Shown piece by piece: positions 17,469 through 26,423 of a stretch of 64,000 bases of DNA. The notes beneath the pieces are model-generated. The model did not search any database, was not told where the DNA came from, and was given only the letters and a program-made list of their open reading frames with translations. The DNA comes from Lutimonas zeaxanthinifaciens. Lineage in GTDB: Bacteria > Bacteroidota > Bacteroidia > Flavobacteriales > Flavobacteriaceae. Each line of letters opens with the position of its first letter. The first letter of the stretch is position 1. Made by a program: the position numbers and the translations under genes. The stretch spans positions 1,054,001-1,118,000 of the forward strand of contig NZ_CP129964.1 of NCBI RefSeq assembly GCF_030503675.1. The letters are read 5' to 3'.

Positions 17469-17972
17469 AGTTTGATTTTAAGAATTGAAAATGATAAAGC
17501 TAAAATAGAAATTAAATTGGTCAGAAGAAATAACTATAGACAGAAGGGTGAAAGTTGTCGACCAATGGTTGTAATTCGATAGGTGGGTTGAGTAATTTTA
17601 TTTAAATCTGGTATTCCCTATTGCTGGAAATTATGTAAATTTTTAAAGATAATTTGAGCAAAATTGATCTTTGATTAGAATTTGATATACAATTTCTTAT
17701 AATTAATGTAAAACTTTACTTAAAGCTTATAAATATTTGAAAAATATTATTTTAAATGGTTAGTATAAAAAATATCTATAATGAATTTTATGGATAAAAC
17801 GGGTCAAAAAATGAATAATTCGCCCTTTTTTTAGGAGAATTTTCTTCCGTTGCAAAACTGGGATTTTATTGATTTATTTTGAAGTTCCGAATAGGTATAA
17901 ACAGCGTTGAAAAAGAGAGTTAATTCTCAGCAAAGTAATGTATGGATTGGGATAGGGATCAAAAAAACAGGG
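17469..17972. other. 504-bp AT-rich intergenic region
   Basis: No ORF of note and no RNA gene that I can recognise. It lies upstream of the GntP operon and downstream of the HAD gene, both on the minus strand, so it should contain the GntP operon promoter. The sequence is strongly AT-rich with short homopolymer runs. I could not fix a convincing promoter or operator in it. Confidence 0.6.
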
Positions 17973-18590
17973 TTATAAAAGACCAAGAGCTTCAATTTCT
18001 TTCTGGAGTTGAGCAGGATTTCTAAAGTGTATTGTATTGAAATTCAATTTATTAGCTTTGTTGATATTGTCAGGGCTATCATCAATAAACAAACAGTTTT
18101 CAGGCTTAAGATTGAATCTTTCCAAGATGATCTCATAGATTTTGTTAAAAGGTTTTCTCGTCTTTTCTTCACCTGAAACTACGATACCTTCAAACTGATT
18201 GAAGCATGAATATTTCCGTTGAGCAATGGGAAAAGTTTCGGAACTCCAATTTGTCAAAGCATAAAGTTTTACTTTATTTAAATTTTTTAATCTATTTAAA
18301 ATTAGAACACTATCTTTTATTTCACCTTGAATCATTTCTTCCCATCGATCAAAAAATGCTCTGATTTCCAGTTTGTATTCGGGGTGATCCTCGATCAAAA
18401 GTTTACAGGCCAAATCAAAACTTCTTCCCGCATCCTGTTCCATGTTCCATTCCGGAGTGCAGATATTTTCAAGGAACCATTTCATTTTTTCTTCGTTACC
18501 CACAAAAATTTTTCGATAGAGGTATTCGGGATTCCAGTCAATGAGAACCCCTCCCAAATCAAAAATAACCGTGTTTATTTGTTGAGACAT
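17973..18590 (-). CDS. HAD-family phosphatase (YihX-like)
   Basis: A 205-residue HAD subfamily IA hydrolase. Motif I reads FDLGGVLIDW, with the nucleophilic Asp but Gly in place of the second Asp, as in YihX-like sugar-phosphate phosphatases. Motif II is ALTNWSSETF, motif III the RKPF lysine region, and motif IV LFIDDSPDNINKA. A helical cap spans about residues 18-95. It probably dephosphorylates a small cytoplasmic phosphometabolite. It starts 1 bp after the prfB stop and is likely co-transcribed with it, though no functional link is evident. Confidence 0.88.
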   Translation of the reverse strand: MSQQINTVIFDLGGVLIDWNPEYLYRKIFVGNEEKMKWFLENICTPEWNMEQDAGRSFDLACKLLIEDHPEYKLEIRAFFDRWEEMIQGEIKDSVLILNRLKNLNKVKLYALTNWSSETFPIAQRKYSCFNQFEGIVVSGEEKTRKPFNKIYEIILERFNLKPENCLFIDDSPDNINKANKLNFNTIHFRNPAQLQKEIEALGLL

Positions 18591-18591
18591 T

Positions 18592-19701
18592 TCAGAGTTC
18601 GGTTTTAGGATTTGATTTGTCAGAATTTTCCATTAAAAAAGCTTTGATGAAGTCGTCAATTTCTCCGTTCATTACCGCATCAACATTTCCGGTTTCTTCA
18701 CCGGTTCTTACATCCTTTACAAGTTTGTATGGATGCATCACATAATTACGTATCTGAGAGCCAAAGTCAATTTTCATTTTACCTGCCTCTATGCTGTCCC
18801 GTTTTTCTCTCTGCTTCTGTAATTCGATTTCGTATAGCTGAGATTTCAACATTTGCATCGCTTTTTCCCGATTTTCCAATTGAGATCGAGTTTCAGAGTT
18901 TACCACCATGATACCTGATGGTTTGTGTCTTAAAATAGCTTTTGTTTCCACTTTATTCACATTTTGTCCGCCGGCACCACCAGATCTTGCAAAATCCCAG
19001 GTTATATCTGCCGGGTTTATGTCAATCTCAATGGTTTCATCTGCCATGGGGTAAACATAAACCGACGCAAAAGAAGTATGTCGCTTGGCGTTACTATCAA
19101 AAGGGGAGATCCTAACGAGCCTGTGAACTCCGTTCTCACCTTTCAAATAGCCAAAAGCGTATTCCCCGTCTATCTCAAGTGTGACCGTTTTAATTCCAGC
19201 CACATCTCCTTCCTGATAGTTCAGTTCTTTGATTTTGAATCCTTGTTTCTCACTCCACATCATGTACATACGCATCAGCATTTGGGCCCAGTCGCAACTT
19301 TCCGTTCCTCCTGCGCCGGCTGTAATCTGAAGGATGGCGCTGAGACTATCCCCTTCTTCGGACAGCATATTTTTAAATTCCAGAGATTCTAAAAGTTCCA
19401 AGGTCTTGTCAAACTGTGATACAACTTCCTCTTCAGAAGCCTCCTCTTCCTTAAAAAAATCAAAAAGGACGCTAAGATCTTCACCATCTGATTTGATTCG
19501 ATTGTAATCTTCAACCCATTTCTTTTTTCCTCTCAAGACCTTCATCACCTTTTCGGCCTCTTTGGGGTTGTTCCAGAATTCCGGGTCAGATGCTTTTTCT
19601 TCTTCGTTTGAGATTTCAATCAGTTTTTTGTCAATTTCAAGGTAATCTTTGAGATTTTCAATTCGCTGTATGACGTCTTTTATTTGATCGGATGTTACCA
19701 T
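18592..19701 (-). CDS. prfB: Peptide chain release factor 2
   Basis: A 369-residue class I release factor. The codon-recognition tripeptide is SPF (199-201), specific for UGA/UAA, and the peptidyl-hydrolysis motif GGQ is at 244-246 within [11 protein letters not shown]. The N-terminus is helical as expected. Many bacterial prfB genes need a programmed +1 frameshift at CTT-TGA near codon 25. Here the matching place (codons 21-22, bases 19636-19641 on the minus strand) reads CTT GAA in frame, with no stop, so the full protein is made without frameshifting. The HAD gene follows by 1 bp. Confidence 0.97.
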   Translation of the reverse strand: MVTSDQIKDVIQRIENLKDYLEIDKKLIEISNEEEKASDPEFWNNPKEAEKVMKVLRGKKKWVEDYNRIKSDGEDLSVLFDFFKEEEASEEEVVSQFDKTLELLESLEFKNMLSEEGDSLSAILQITAGAGGTESCDWAQMLMRMYMMWSEKQGFKIKELNYQEGDVAGIKTVTLEIDGEYAFGYLKGENGVHRLVRISPFDSNAKRHTSFASVYVYPMADETIEIDINPADITWDFARSGGAGGQNVNKVETKAILRHKPSGIMVVNSETRSQLENREKAMQMLKSQLYEIELQKQREKRDSIEAGKMKIDFGSQIRNYVMHPYKLVKDVRTGEETGNVDAVMNGEIDDFIKAFLMENSDKSNPKTEL

Positions 19702-19752
19702 GAGGCAAAAATAAACTAAAAATTGACATTGAGATTTTTAGGAAATTCAAAT

Positions 19753-19790
19753 TGTTGACTTATTTTTATTCCCTGTCGATTGAGTCAACA
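19753..19790. promoter_or_regulatory. Inverted repeat upstream of pxpA
   Basis: Perfect 8-bp arms TGTTGACT (19753-19760) and AGTCAACA (19783-19790) with a 22-bp spacer lie 35 bp before pxpA. Arm centres are 30 bp apart, close to three helical turns, which is what a looping or dimeric regulator site would need. No T tract follows, so it is not a terminator. An operator role is inferred. Confidence 0.4.
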
Positions 19791-19824
19791 TCATTGAAAA
19801 TTAATAAGGAAGAAAGTCAGAATA

Positions 19825-20535
19825 ATGAATATTAATTGCGATTTAGGAGAAGGATCGGGCAATGACGCGGATCTTATGCCCTGGATCGATTCGTGCAATA
19901 TAGCCTGTGGTGGACATGCCGGAGATGAAAATTCTATGATTTCCACCCTGAAACTGGCAAAACAGCATGGTGTTAAACCAGGGGCTCACCCCTCATTTGT
20001 TGACCGTGCGAATTTTGGAAGAAAAGAGTTAAAGGTTTCTCCGAAACTTATGAAAAATCAGTTGATCTTGCAAATTGGAAGCCTGATTGACTTGGCAGAC
20101 AGGTTGAATGTGGAGATTTTTCACGTAAAAGCCCACGGAGCCTTATACAATCTTTGCGCCCGATCCGAAGAGATGGCCAGCGTATTGATTGAAGCTGTTA
20201 GGCACTTCAAACAGGATCTTTGTATATTCGTTCCATATGGGTCCGTAATTGAAGCACTCGTTAAGCAAAAAAGGATTGCTTATATGACAGAAGCTTTTGC
20301 TGATCGAAATTATGATAATGAATTAAACCTTCTGCCAAGGTCAGATCCTAAAGCTTTGCTGGATGATTCGAATAAAATCAGAGAGCGTGCATTACGGATG
20401 TTAAAAGAAAATATAATCAGGACCGCTGAAGGTAAGGACTTATATATTAATTTTGATACTCTGTGCGTTCACGGAGACCATCCTAAGGCGCTGCAAATAT
20501 TGATGGAGCTCAACAAATTAAAGAAAAGAATTTGA
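19825..20535 (+). CDS. pxpA: 5-Oxoprolinase subunit A (LamB/YcsF family)
   Basis: A 236-residue protein of the LamB/YcsF family. The opening INCDLGEGSGNDADLMPWID and SCNIACGGHAGDE are the family signature, with GAHPSFVDRANFGRK, HVKAHGALYN and LCVHGDHPKAL further along. With PxpB and PxpC it forms the bacterial ATP-dependent 5-oxoprolinase that recycles pyroglutamate to glutamate. The length (about 245 in E. coli) is normal. The three subunits are encoded in order with overlapping ends. Confidence 0.95.
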   Translation: MNINCDLGEGSGNDADLMPWIDSCNIACGGHAGDENSMISTLKLAKQHGVKPGAHPSFVDRANFGRKELKVSPKLMKNQLILQIGSLIDLADRLNVEIFHVKAHGALYNLCARSEEMASVLIEAVRHFKQDLCIFVPYGSVIEALVKQKRIAYMTEAFADRNYDNELNLLPRSDPKALLDDSNKIRERALRMLKENIIRTAEGKDLYINFDTLCVHGDHPKALQILMELNKLKKRI

Positions 20536-21263
20536 ATAAATATAAGTTAAAATATAAGCCTTTAGGAAGTATTGCGGTGCTGGTGGAATGGCCAAAATCT
20601 ATAGAGCCCGATATTCTAAAGAATATCAGTATTTTCAGGTATAAGATAGAGCTGGATATGGGGGAATATGTGTTGGAAAATGTCCCTGCATATAACTCAT
20701 TGACCGTTTTTTTTGATACCACAAAGACCAAGTATTCTTCTGTTGTAACTGATTTGAAGGAAATTTATGAATCCAAGGACCAGAAACTGATCACAGCAAA
20801 CAAGATATGGAAGATTCCTGTTTGCTATGATGAGAAATTCGGTCTGGACCTGAATTTGATCAGCAAAGAGAAGAAGTTAACCAAAGATAAAATAATAGCC
20901 TTGCACAGTGAGGCACTCTATGATGTTTACTTCATTGGCTTTCTTCCGGGGTTCTTGTATTTGGGAGGTTTACCTCAGAAGCTGGAGTTTCCGAGGAAAA
21001 AAAGACCGCGTTTGAAAATAAATGAAGGGGATGTGGCCATTGCCGGATCTCAGGCCGGGGTGTATCCAAGATCTAGTCCAGGAGGCTGGAACATATTGGG
21101 AAATTCACCTATTCGTTTTTTCGACCCTGATAATTTCCCCCCTTGTTTTGCAGTAGCAGGAGATAAGGTGAAATTTATTCCCATAGATTTAAAAACACAT
21201 GCTAAAATTAAAAAAGAAGTAGATTCCGGTAAATACAGTCTGGATAGCGAAATTCATGGATAA
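20532..21263 (+). CDS. pxpB: 5-Oxoprolinase subunit B (KipI/AHS1 family)
   Basis: A 243-residue AHS1-domain protein. Key blocks are YKPLGSIAVLVEW at the start, YDVYFIGFLPGFLYLGGLP near 140-155, AGSQAGVYPRSSPGGWN and the ending PPCFAVAGDKVKFIP. The start is a TTG that overlaps the pxpA stop (TTGA); no in-frame ATG is available nearby, so TTG with translational coupling is the best choice. It partners PxpC to form the ATPase/carboxyltransferase-like half of 5-oxoprolinase. Confidence 0.93.
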   Translation: MNKYKLKYKPLGSIAVLVEWPKSIEPDILKNISIFRYKIELDMGEYVLENVPAYNSLTVFFDTTKTKYSSVVTDLKEIYESKDQKLITANKIWKIPVCYDEKFGLDLNLISKEKKLTKDKIIALHSEALYDVYFIGFLPGFLYLGGLPQKLEFPRKKRPRLKINEGDVAIAGSQAGVYPRSSPGGWNILGNSPIRFFDPDNFPPCFAVAGDKVKFIPIDLKTHAKIKKEVDSGKYSLDSEIHG

Positions 21264-22158
21264 TAATATATTGATATTGTCGGAAGGGATACATACTTCC
21301 ATTCAGGACCTGGGCCGAAAGGGTTATCGTTCCTATGGGGTACCCATTGCAGGGGCCATGGACAAATACAGCGCCATTCTTGCCAATAAACTGCTCAATA
21401 ATGATGAAAAGCTTCCTGTTATGGAAATTACTTTGACGGGACCTAAAATTTTATTTGAAGATTCAACTTTACTTGTCATTACCGGGGCCGATATGTCTCC
21501 TAAAATCAATGATGAACCTATCAAAATGAATGTGCTTTATGAAGTGAAAACGAGCGATGTACTGAGTTTTGGCAAACTGATTAGCGGAACCCGGAGTTAC
21601 CTTGGGGTAAAAGGAGGTTTTCTTACGGAAAAAAAATTGAACAGTTATTCTTTTTATGAGGGAATTACCTCTCAAAGTAAAGTCGTTAAGGGGGATCGAT
21701 TGAGAATTGAAAATTATGAGGCAGGCCTGGAATTACACTCTTCAAAGATCAAAGTAAAGAGTTCTCATTTTCAAGCTAAAAAATTGGAAGTAACCAAGGG
21801 GCCTGAGTACAACCGTCTAACCAAAAAGCATCGTGAATACCTTTTTTCAAAACAGTTTAAAATTGGGGGCCTTAATGACCGTATGGGTTACCAGTTAAAG
21901 AATAAATTTCCGCCCATAAAGGATCAGGAAATCATTACCTCGACAACAATTCCGGGGACCATACAATTAACTCCCTCAGGAAAGCTTATAATTATGATGC
22001 GTGACTGTCCGACTACGGGAGGGTATCCCAGGATTCTTCAGCTTACCGATATAGCCATCAATCAACTGGCTCAAAAGAAAGAGAATGATATGTTTAAGTT
22101 TGATCTGGAGAGTAGTTTTGATTTTCTGGGCCGGCTTGTAAATCGGTTTAAGGATTGA
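21256..22158 (+). CDS. pxpC: 5-Oxoprolinase subunit C (KipA/AHS2, biotin-dependent carboxyltransferase-like)
   Basis: A 300-residue AHS2-domain protein. It starts with ILSEGIHTSIQDLGRKGYR and GVPIAGAMDKYSA, the usual N-terminal signature, followed by LVITGADMSPKIN, GTRSYLGVKGGF and later TIPGTIQLTPSGKLIIMMRD. It overlaps pxpB by 8 bp. Together the three genes encode a complete cytoplasmic 5-oxoprolinase. No transporter gene accompanies the operon here. Confidence 0.94.
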   Translation: MDNNILILSEGIHTSIQDLGRKGYRSYGVPIAGAMDKYSAILANKLLNNDEKLPVMEITLTGPKILFEDSTLLVITGADMSPKINDEPIKMNVLYEVKTSDVLSFGKLISGTRSYLGVKGGFLTEKKLNSYSFYEGITSQSKVVKGDRLRIENYEAGLELHSSKIKVKSSHFQAKKLEVTKGPEYNRLTKKHREYLFSKQFKIGGLNDRMGYQLKNKFPPIKDQEIITSTTIPGTIQLTPSGKLIIMMRDCPTTGGYPRILQLTDIAINQLAQKKENDMFKFDLESSFDFLGRLVNRFKD

Positions 22159-22176
22159 TCCGAAATTTTAAAAATT

Positions 22177-23211
22177 ATGAAAAAGACAGAAATTAATCTG
22201 ATTAGCGATACCATTACCAGACCAACAAGAGAGATGCTTTCCTTTATGATGGACGCCGAAGTAGGGGATGATGTATTTCATTCTGATCCAACCGTGATCG
22301 AACTTCAGAAGAAGATTGCGGCACTTTTTGGTACTGAATCGGCTTTGTTTTTCCCCTCGGGCACCATGGCCAATCAAACGGCGATTAAGTTGCATACGCA
22401 GCCCTCAGATCAGCTTATCTGCGATAAATACTCACATGTGTACAACTACGAAAGTGGTGGAGCCTCATTTCATTCTGGAGTATCCTGTAAATTGATCGAT
22501 GGGCACAGAGGAATGTTCAAAGCTGACCAGCTGGAGGGAATGATTCATGACCCGGATAAGTATTATCTGCCTATGACTCGTTTGGTTGTTGTTGAGAATA
22601 CAACAAATAAAGGCGGAGGAGCCTGCTGGGATTATAAGGAACTGGTCAGAATCAAGAAGGTTTGCGACGAAAATAATTTATCGTATCACCTTGACGGAGC
22701 ACGAATTTTTAATGCTCTGGTTGCTAAAAATGAAGATCCGAAATTATATGGAAAATTGTTTGATACGATTTCAGTCTGTCTGTCAAAAGGACTTGGAGCC
22801 CCGATTGGTTCCCTGCTTTTGTCGAGTGAAGAAAATATTGATCGGGCCATTCGAATCAGAAAACTTTTTGGCGGAGGCATGAGGCAGGTAGGATACCTGG
22901 CGGCTGCCGGTATTTATGCTCTGGATCATCATGTTGATCGGTTAAAAGATGATCATCGTCGCGCTGCCATGATCGGAAAGGCACTTGAAAAGTCAAGCTG
23001 GGTCGACAAAGTTGAACCGATTGAAACGAATATTGTTATTTTTCAGTTAAAGGAGGGGCTTGATGAAAATACTTTTATTGAACTGCTGGAAACGCATGAT
23101 ATCAAAATGATTTCCATGGGAGAAGGAAAGCTCAGGGTGGTAACGCATTTGGATTTTAATGATGCCATGCTCGATCAGGTATTGGAGGTTTTAAAAAATA
23201 TAGATTCCTGA
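22177..23211 (+). CDS. ltaE: Low-specificity L-threonine aldolase
   Basis: A 344-residue fold-type I PLP enzyme of the threonine aldolase family. It opens with NLISDTITRPTREML and GDDVFHSDPTV, has LFFPSGTMANQTA near 57-69, the cofactor-aspartate block HLDGARIFNA near 171, and the PLP lysine K204 in CLSKGLGAPIGS. It cleaves L-threonine or L-allo-threonine to glycine and acetaldehyde. It follows pxpC by 18 bp and is probably in the same transcript, linking glutamate recycling and glycine supply. Confidence 0.93.
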   Translation: MKKTEINLISDTITRPTREMLSFMMDAEVGDDVFHSDPTVIELQKKIAALFGTESALFFPSGTMANQTAIKLHTQPSDQLICDKYSHVYNYESGGASFHSGVSCKLIDGHRGMFKADQLEGMIHDPDKYYLPMTRLVVVENTTNKGGGACWDYKELVRIKKVCDENNLSYHLDGARIFNALVAKNEDPKLYGKLFDTISVCLSKGLGAPIGSLLLSSEENIDRAIRIRKLFGGGMRQVGYLAAAGIYALDHHVDRLKDDHRRAAMIGKALEKSSWVDKVEPIETNIVIFQLKEGLDENTFIELLETHDIKMISMGEGKLRVVTHLDFNDAMLDQVLEVLKNIDS

Positions 23212-23320
23212 TTTGTAAAGATCAGTTTAGTTAAATCGAGATAAATACAAAGGAAGTTGAATTTATGATCACATGAATGTAATGGATAGGGAATTGTTAC
23301 GTCAGAATTGAAAATATTGA

Positions 23321-23938
23321 ATGATGAGAAAAACTGGATTTATTTTACCTTTGGTTTTTGTGTTAGGTTTTACTTTAAATGCTCAAAATAATAAAAAGAT
23401 GAACGAAAAATTAGCAACGGCGACTTTTGGAAATGGATGTTTTTGGTGTACAGAAGCTATTTTTCAACAACTGAAGGGGGTGACCTCAGTACTTCCTGGA
23501 TATACAGGAGGGTCGGTCAAGAACCCAAGTTACAGAGAGGTTTGTACCGGAACTACCGGACATGCTGAAGCAATTCAAATCAAATACGATCCTGACGTGA
23601 TCAGTTACAGAGAATTACTTGATATCTTTTTTTACACACATGATCCAACAACATTGAACCGACAGGGTGGAGATGTTGGTACTCAGTACAGGTCTGCGAT
23701 TTTTTACCATGATGAGCAGCAAAAAGAAGATGCTGAGACAATCATTGCACAATTAACAGAAGAAGGGGTTTATGATGACCCCATTGTCACGGAAGTGACT
23801 GTAGCTCAAGTATTTTATGAGGCTGAAGATTACCATAAGAATTATTACAACAATAATAAAAATCAGGGATATTGCAGAGCTGTAATCAATCCAAAGCTGG
23901 ATAAATTCTTGAAGAAATACGGTGCCAAAACGAAATAG
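23321..23938 (+). CDS. msrA: Peptide-methionine (S)-S-oxide reductase, exported
   Basis: A 205-residue MsrA with an added N-terminal signal peptide (PLVFVLGFTLNAQ), so it probably repairs oxidised methionines in periplasmic or surface proteins. The catalytic motif GNGCFWC gives C40 as nucleophile and C43 nearby. GYTGGSVKNPSYREVCTG, HAEAIQI and the QYRSAIFY region are all present. No MsrB domain is fused. It is convergent with hemN and probably monocistronic. Confidence 0.95.
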   Translation: MMRKTGFILPLVFVLGFTLNAQNNKKMNEKLATATFGNGCFWCTEAIFQQLKGVTSVLPGYTGGSVKNPSYREVCTGTTGHAEAIQIKYDPDVISYRELLDIFFYTHDPTTLNRQGGDVGTQYRSAIFYHDEQQKEDAETIIAQLTEEGVYDDPIVTEVTVAQVFYEAEDYHKNYYNNNKNQGYCRAVINPKLDKFLKKYGAKTK

Positions 23939-23965
23939 CAATCTTGGCTTTAGCTGACCTGAATT

Positions 23966-25327
23966 TTAAATAGTCATTGAAAAAATGCGCGTATCAGGTT
24001 TGTTATTGATCAGGCGCAGGTCAAAGGCCATACATATGTTTCTTACAAACATTCTTCCTTTTTCTTCTACGATCAGCTTGTTGCCTTCTAATTTTATCAG
24101 GCCATCTTCGAATATCTCAGAGAGTCTTTCCAGTATTTGATCCTTGATTGAAGCATCAAGACCCACATTCCATTCTGTTTCAAGATTACACATGAGGTTC
24201 AGGATATGTTTTCTGATGATAAGGTCCTCAGGAGTGAGCAAATGTCCTCTGAAAATAGGTATCTGCCCCTGATTCACTCGTTCCGTATAGGCCTCGACTG
24301 ACTTTTCATTTTGGGCAAAAGCGTACCAGGAATCGCTAATTGAAGACATGCCAAGTCCTATCATCAGCTCAGTTTTTCCTGCGGTATAACCCATAAAATT
24401 TCGATGCAATTTATGTGAAGTCATCGCCTTGTGAAGGGAATCCGTAGGCAGGGCAAAATGGTCCATGCCTATTTCTACATAACCTGCATCAAAGAAGAGT
24501 TGTTTTCCAAGCTCATATAAATGTCTTTTTTCTTTGTCCTTCGGTAGGTCATTTTCGTCAAAACCGCGTTGGCCAACCCCTTTGATCCATGGCACATGAG
24601 CATAACTGTAATATGCAATCCTGTCAGGTTTCAAGGCAATGGTATTTTTTATGGTGTTTCGAATACTGTCCTCTGTTTGAAAAGGGAGCCCAAAAACCAG
24701 ATCATGACTGATAGAAGTGTAGCCAACCTCTTGTGATAATCTGTGAATTCTTTCAATCTGTTCAAAACTTTGCACCCGATTGATTGCTTTTTGAACTACA
24801 GGATCATAATCCTGAATGCCAAAACTGTTTCTTCTTGATCCAAGTTCATACAGTGTTCTTAATTGTTCTTCTGAAGTATGATTGGGATGCGCCTCGTAGC
24901 TGAATTCAAATTCTTCGAATTTATCTGCTCTTTTGAAGATTCCGTCAATTAGTTTACGAAGGTTTTTCGAAGAAAAGAATGTTGGTGTTCCTCCTCCCAG
25001 ATGAATTTCCCGGATCAAGGGTTTTTCGTCAAGTAGATCACAATAAAGATCCCATTCTTTTAGAACGGTATCTATATAAGGCTCTTCAACACTGTGCCGT
25101 TTTGTAATTCTTTTATGACAAGCACAAAATGTACATAAATTCTCGCAAAAAGGAAGGTGAATGTATAAACTGACACCTTCTTTTTCATTACTCTCTTTAA
25201 AGGCTCTTACCACGGTTTCCTTCCAGTCTTCAAGCATGATTCCTTCTTTGTCCCAAAAAGGCACCGTTGGATAACTTGTGTATCTGGGACCTGGTATATT
25301 GTATTTTTGTATGAGCTCTTTGTTCAT
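23966..25327 (-). CDS. hemN: Oxygen-independent coproporphyrinogen III oxidase
   Basis: A 453-residue radical-SAM enzyme that oxidatively decarboxylates coproporphyrinogen III to protoporphyrinogen IX. The [4Fe-4S] motif is CENLCTFCAC (C61, C65, C68, C70), the CX3CX2CXC form that marks true HemN. The N-terminal PGPRYTSYPTVPFW and the GGGTPTFFS glycine block fit as well, and a HemN C-terminal domain follows. It is the last gene of the hemA-hemCD-hemB-hemL-hemE-hemN operon. No oxygen-dependent hemF is in the window. Confidence 0.95.
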   Translation of the reverse strand: MNKELIQKYNIPGPRYTSYPTVPFWDKEGIMLEDWKETVVRAFKESNEKEGVSLYIHLPFCENLCTFCACHKRITKRHSVEEPYIDTVLKEWDLYCDLLDEKPLIREIHLGGGTPTFFSSKNLRKLIDGIFKRADKFEEFEFSYEAHPNHTSEEQLRTLYELGSRRNSFGIQDYDPVVQKAINRVQSFEQIERIHRLSQEVGYTSISHDLVFGLPFQTEDSIRNTIKNTIALKPDRIAYYSYAHVPWIKGVGQRGFDENDLPKDKEKRHLYELGKQLFFDAGYVEIGMDHFALPTDSLHKAMTSHKLHRNFMGYTAGKTELMIGLGMSSISDSWYAFAQNEKSVEAYTERVNQGQIPIFRGHLLTPEDLIIRKHILNLMCNLETEWNVGLDASIKDQILERLSEIFEDGLIKLEGNKLIVEEKGRMFVRNICMAFDLRLINNKPDTRIFSMTI

Positions 25328-25379
25328 TTTATTTCCTATTAGCCATTAATTCAAATCTCCACGAGACAGCACTTCTATT

Positions 25380-26405
25380 TTAAGCGTCATACTCTTTAAC
25401 TGCATCGATGAAAGCTTTAGCATTGTCAAGAGGAATATTAGGTAATATCCCGTGCCCTAAATTTACGATGTATTTATCTTTTCCAAAGTCATCGATCATT
25501 TTTGTGACTAATTTTTTGATCTCTTTAGGAGGAGATAACAGTCTAGAAGGATCAAGATTTCCTTGAAGGGTAACACTATTATTAGTCAGTTTTCTCGCTA
25601 TTTTCGGGCTAACCGTCCAATCTACCCCTAATGCGGATACCTTTGATTTTGACATTTCTTCCAGCGCAAACCAGCATCCTTTTCCAAAAGCAATAACGGG
25701 TGCAAGTTCATGAAGGGCGTCAACGATCTGTTGTATGTATTTCCATGAAAATTCTTGATAGTCTTCTGGAGACAACATTCCTCCCCAGGAATCAAAAACT
25801 TGCACGGCATTCACCCCTGCAGCTACCTTTTCTTTAAGATAAGCTATTGTGGTATCCGTAATTTTTTGAAGAAGCTGATGTGCAGCAATTGGTTGGGTAA
25901 AACAAAATTCTTTCGCTTTATCAAATGATTTCGAGCCCTGACCTTGAACACAGTAACAAAATACCGTCCAGGGAGACCCCGCAAATCCGATCAAAGGGAT
26001 TTCATCATTCAACATTTGTTTTGTCATCTTAATCGCTTCCATGACATATCCTAAAGAATCATTGATGTCCGGAATGAATGTATTATCCACATCCTTTTGG
26101 GTCCTGATGGGATTCTGAAGGAAAGGACCAACCCCGGCCTTCATTTCAAAAGGAATATTCATGGCCTGAGGAACTACCAAAATATCTGAAAACAAGATAG
26201 CGGCATCCATACCATATCTTCGTATAGGCTGAACCGTTATTTCAGAAGCAAGTTCAGGAGTTCTGCAACGCGTAAAAAAATCATATTTCTCTCTTATGGC
26301 AATAAATTCAGGTAAATACCTTCCTGCCTGTCTCATCATCCACACTGGTGGCCTGCTGACTGACTCTCCTCTTAAGGCTCTTAAATATAAATCGTTTTTG
26401 ATCAT
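25380..26405 (-). CDS. hemE: Uroporphyrinogen decarboxylase
   Basis: A 341-residue enzyme that removes four carboxyl groups from uroporphyrinogen III. Signatures are [13 protein letters not shown] near residue 22, [40 protein letters not shown] and the ending [15 protein letters not shown]. Length and motifs are normal. It lies 18 bp after hemL and 52 bp before hemN within the haem operon. Confidence 0.96.
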   Translation of the reverse strand: MIKNDLYLRALRGESVSRPPVWMMRQAGRYLPEFIAIREKYDFFTRCRTPELASEITVQPIRRYGMDAAILFSDILVVPQAMNIPFEMKAGVGPFLQNPIRTQKDVDNTFIPDINDSLGYVMEAIKMTKQMLNDEIPLIGFAGSPWTVFCYCVQGQGSKSFDKAKEFCFTQPIAAHQLLQKITDTTIAYLKEKVAAGVNAVQVFDSWGGMLSPEDYQEFSWKYIQQIVDALHELAPVIAFGKGCWFALEEMSKSKVSALGVDWTVSPKIARKLTNNSVTLQGNLDPSRLLSPPKEIKKLVTKMIDDFGKDKYIVNLGHGILPNIPLDNAKAFIDAVKEYDA

Positions 26406-26423
26406 TAGTTTGTTTGCCGATAT

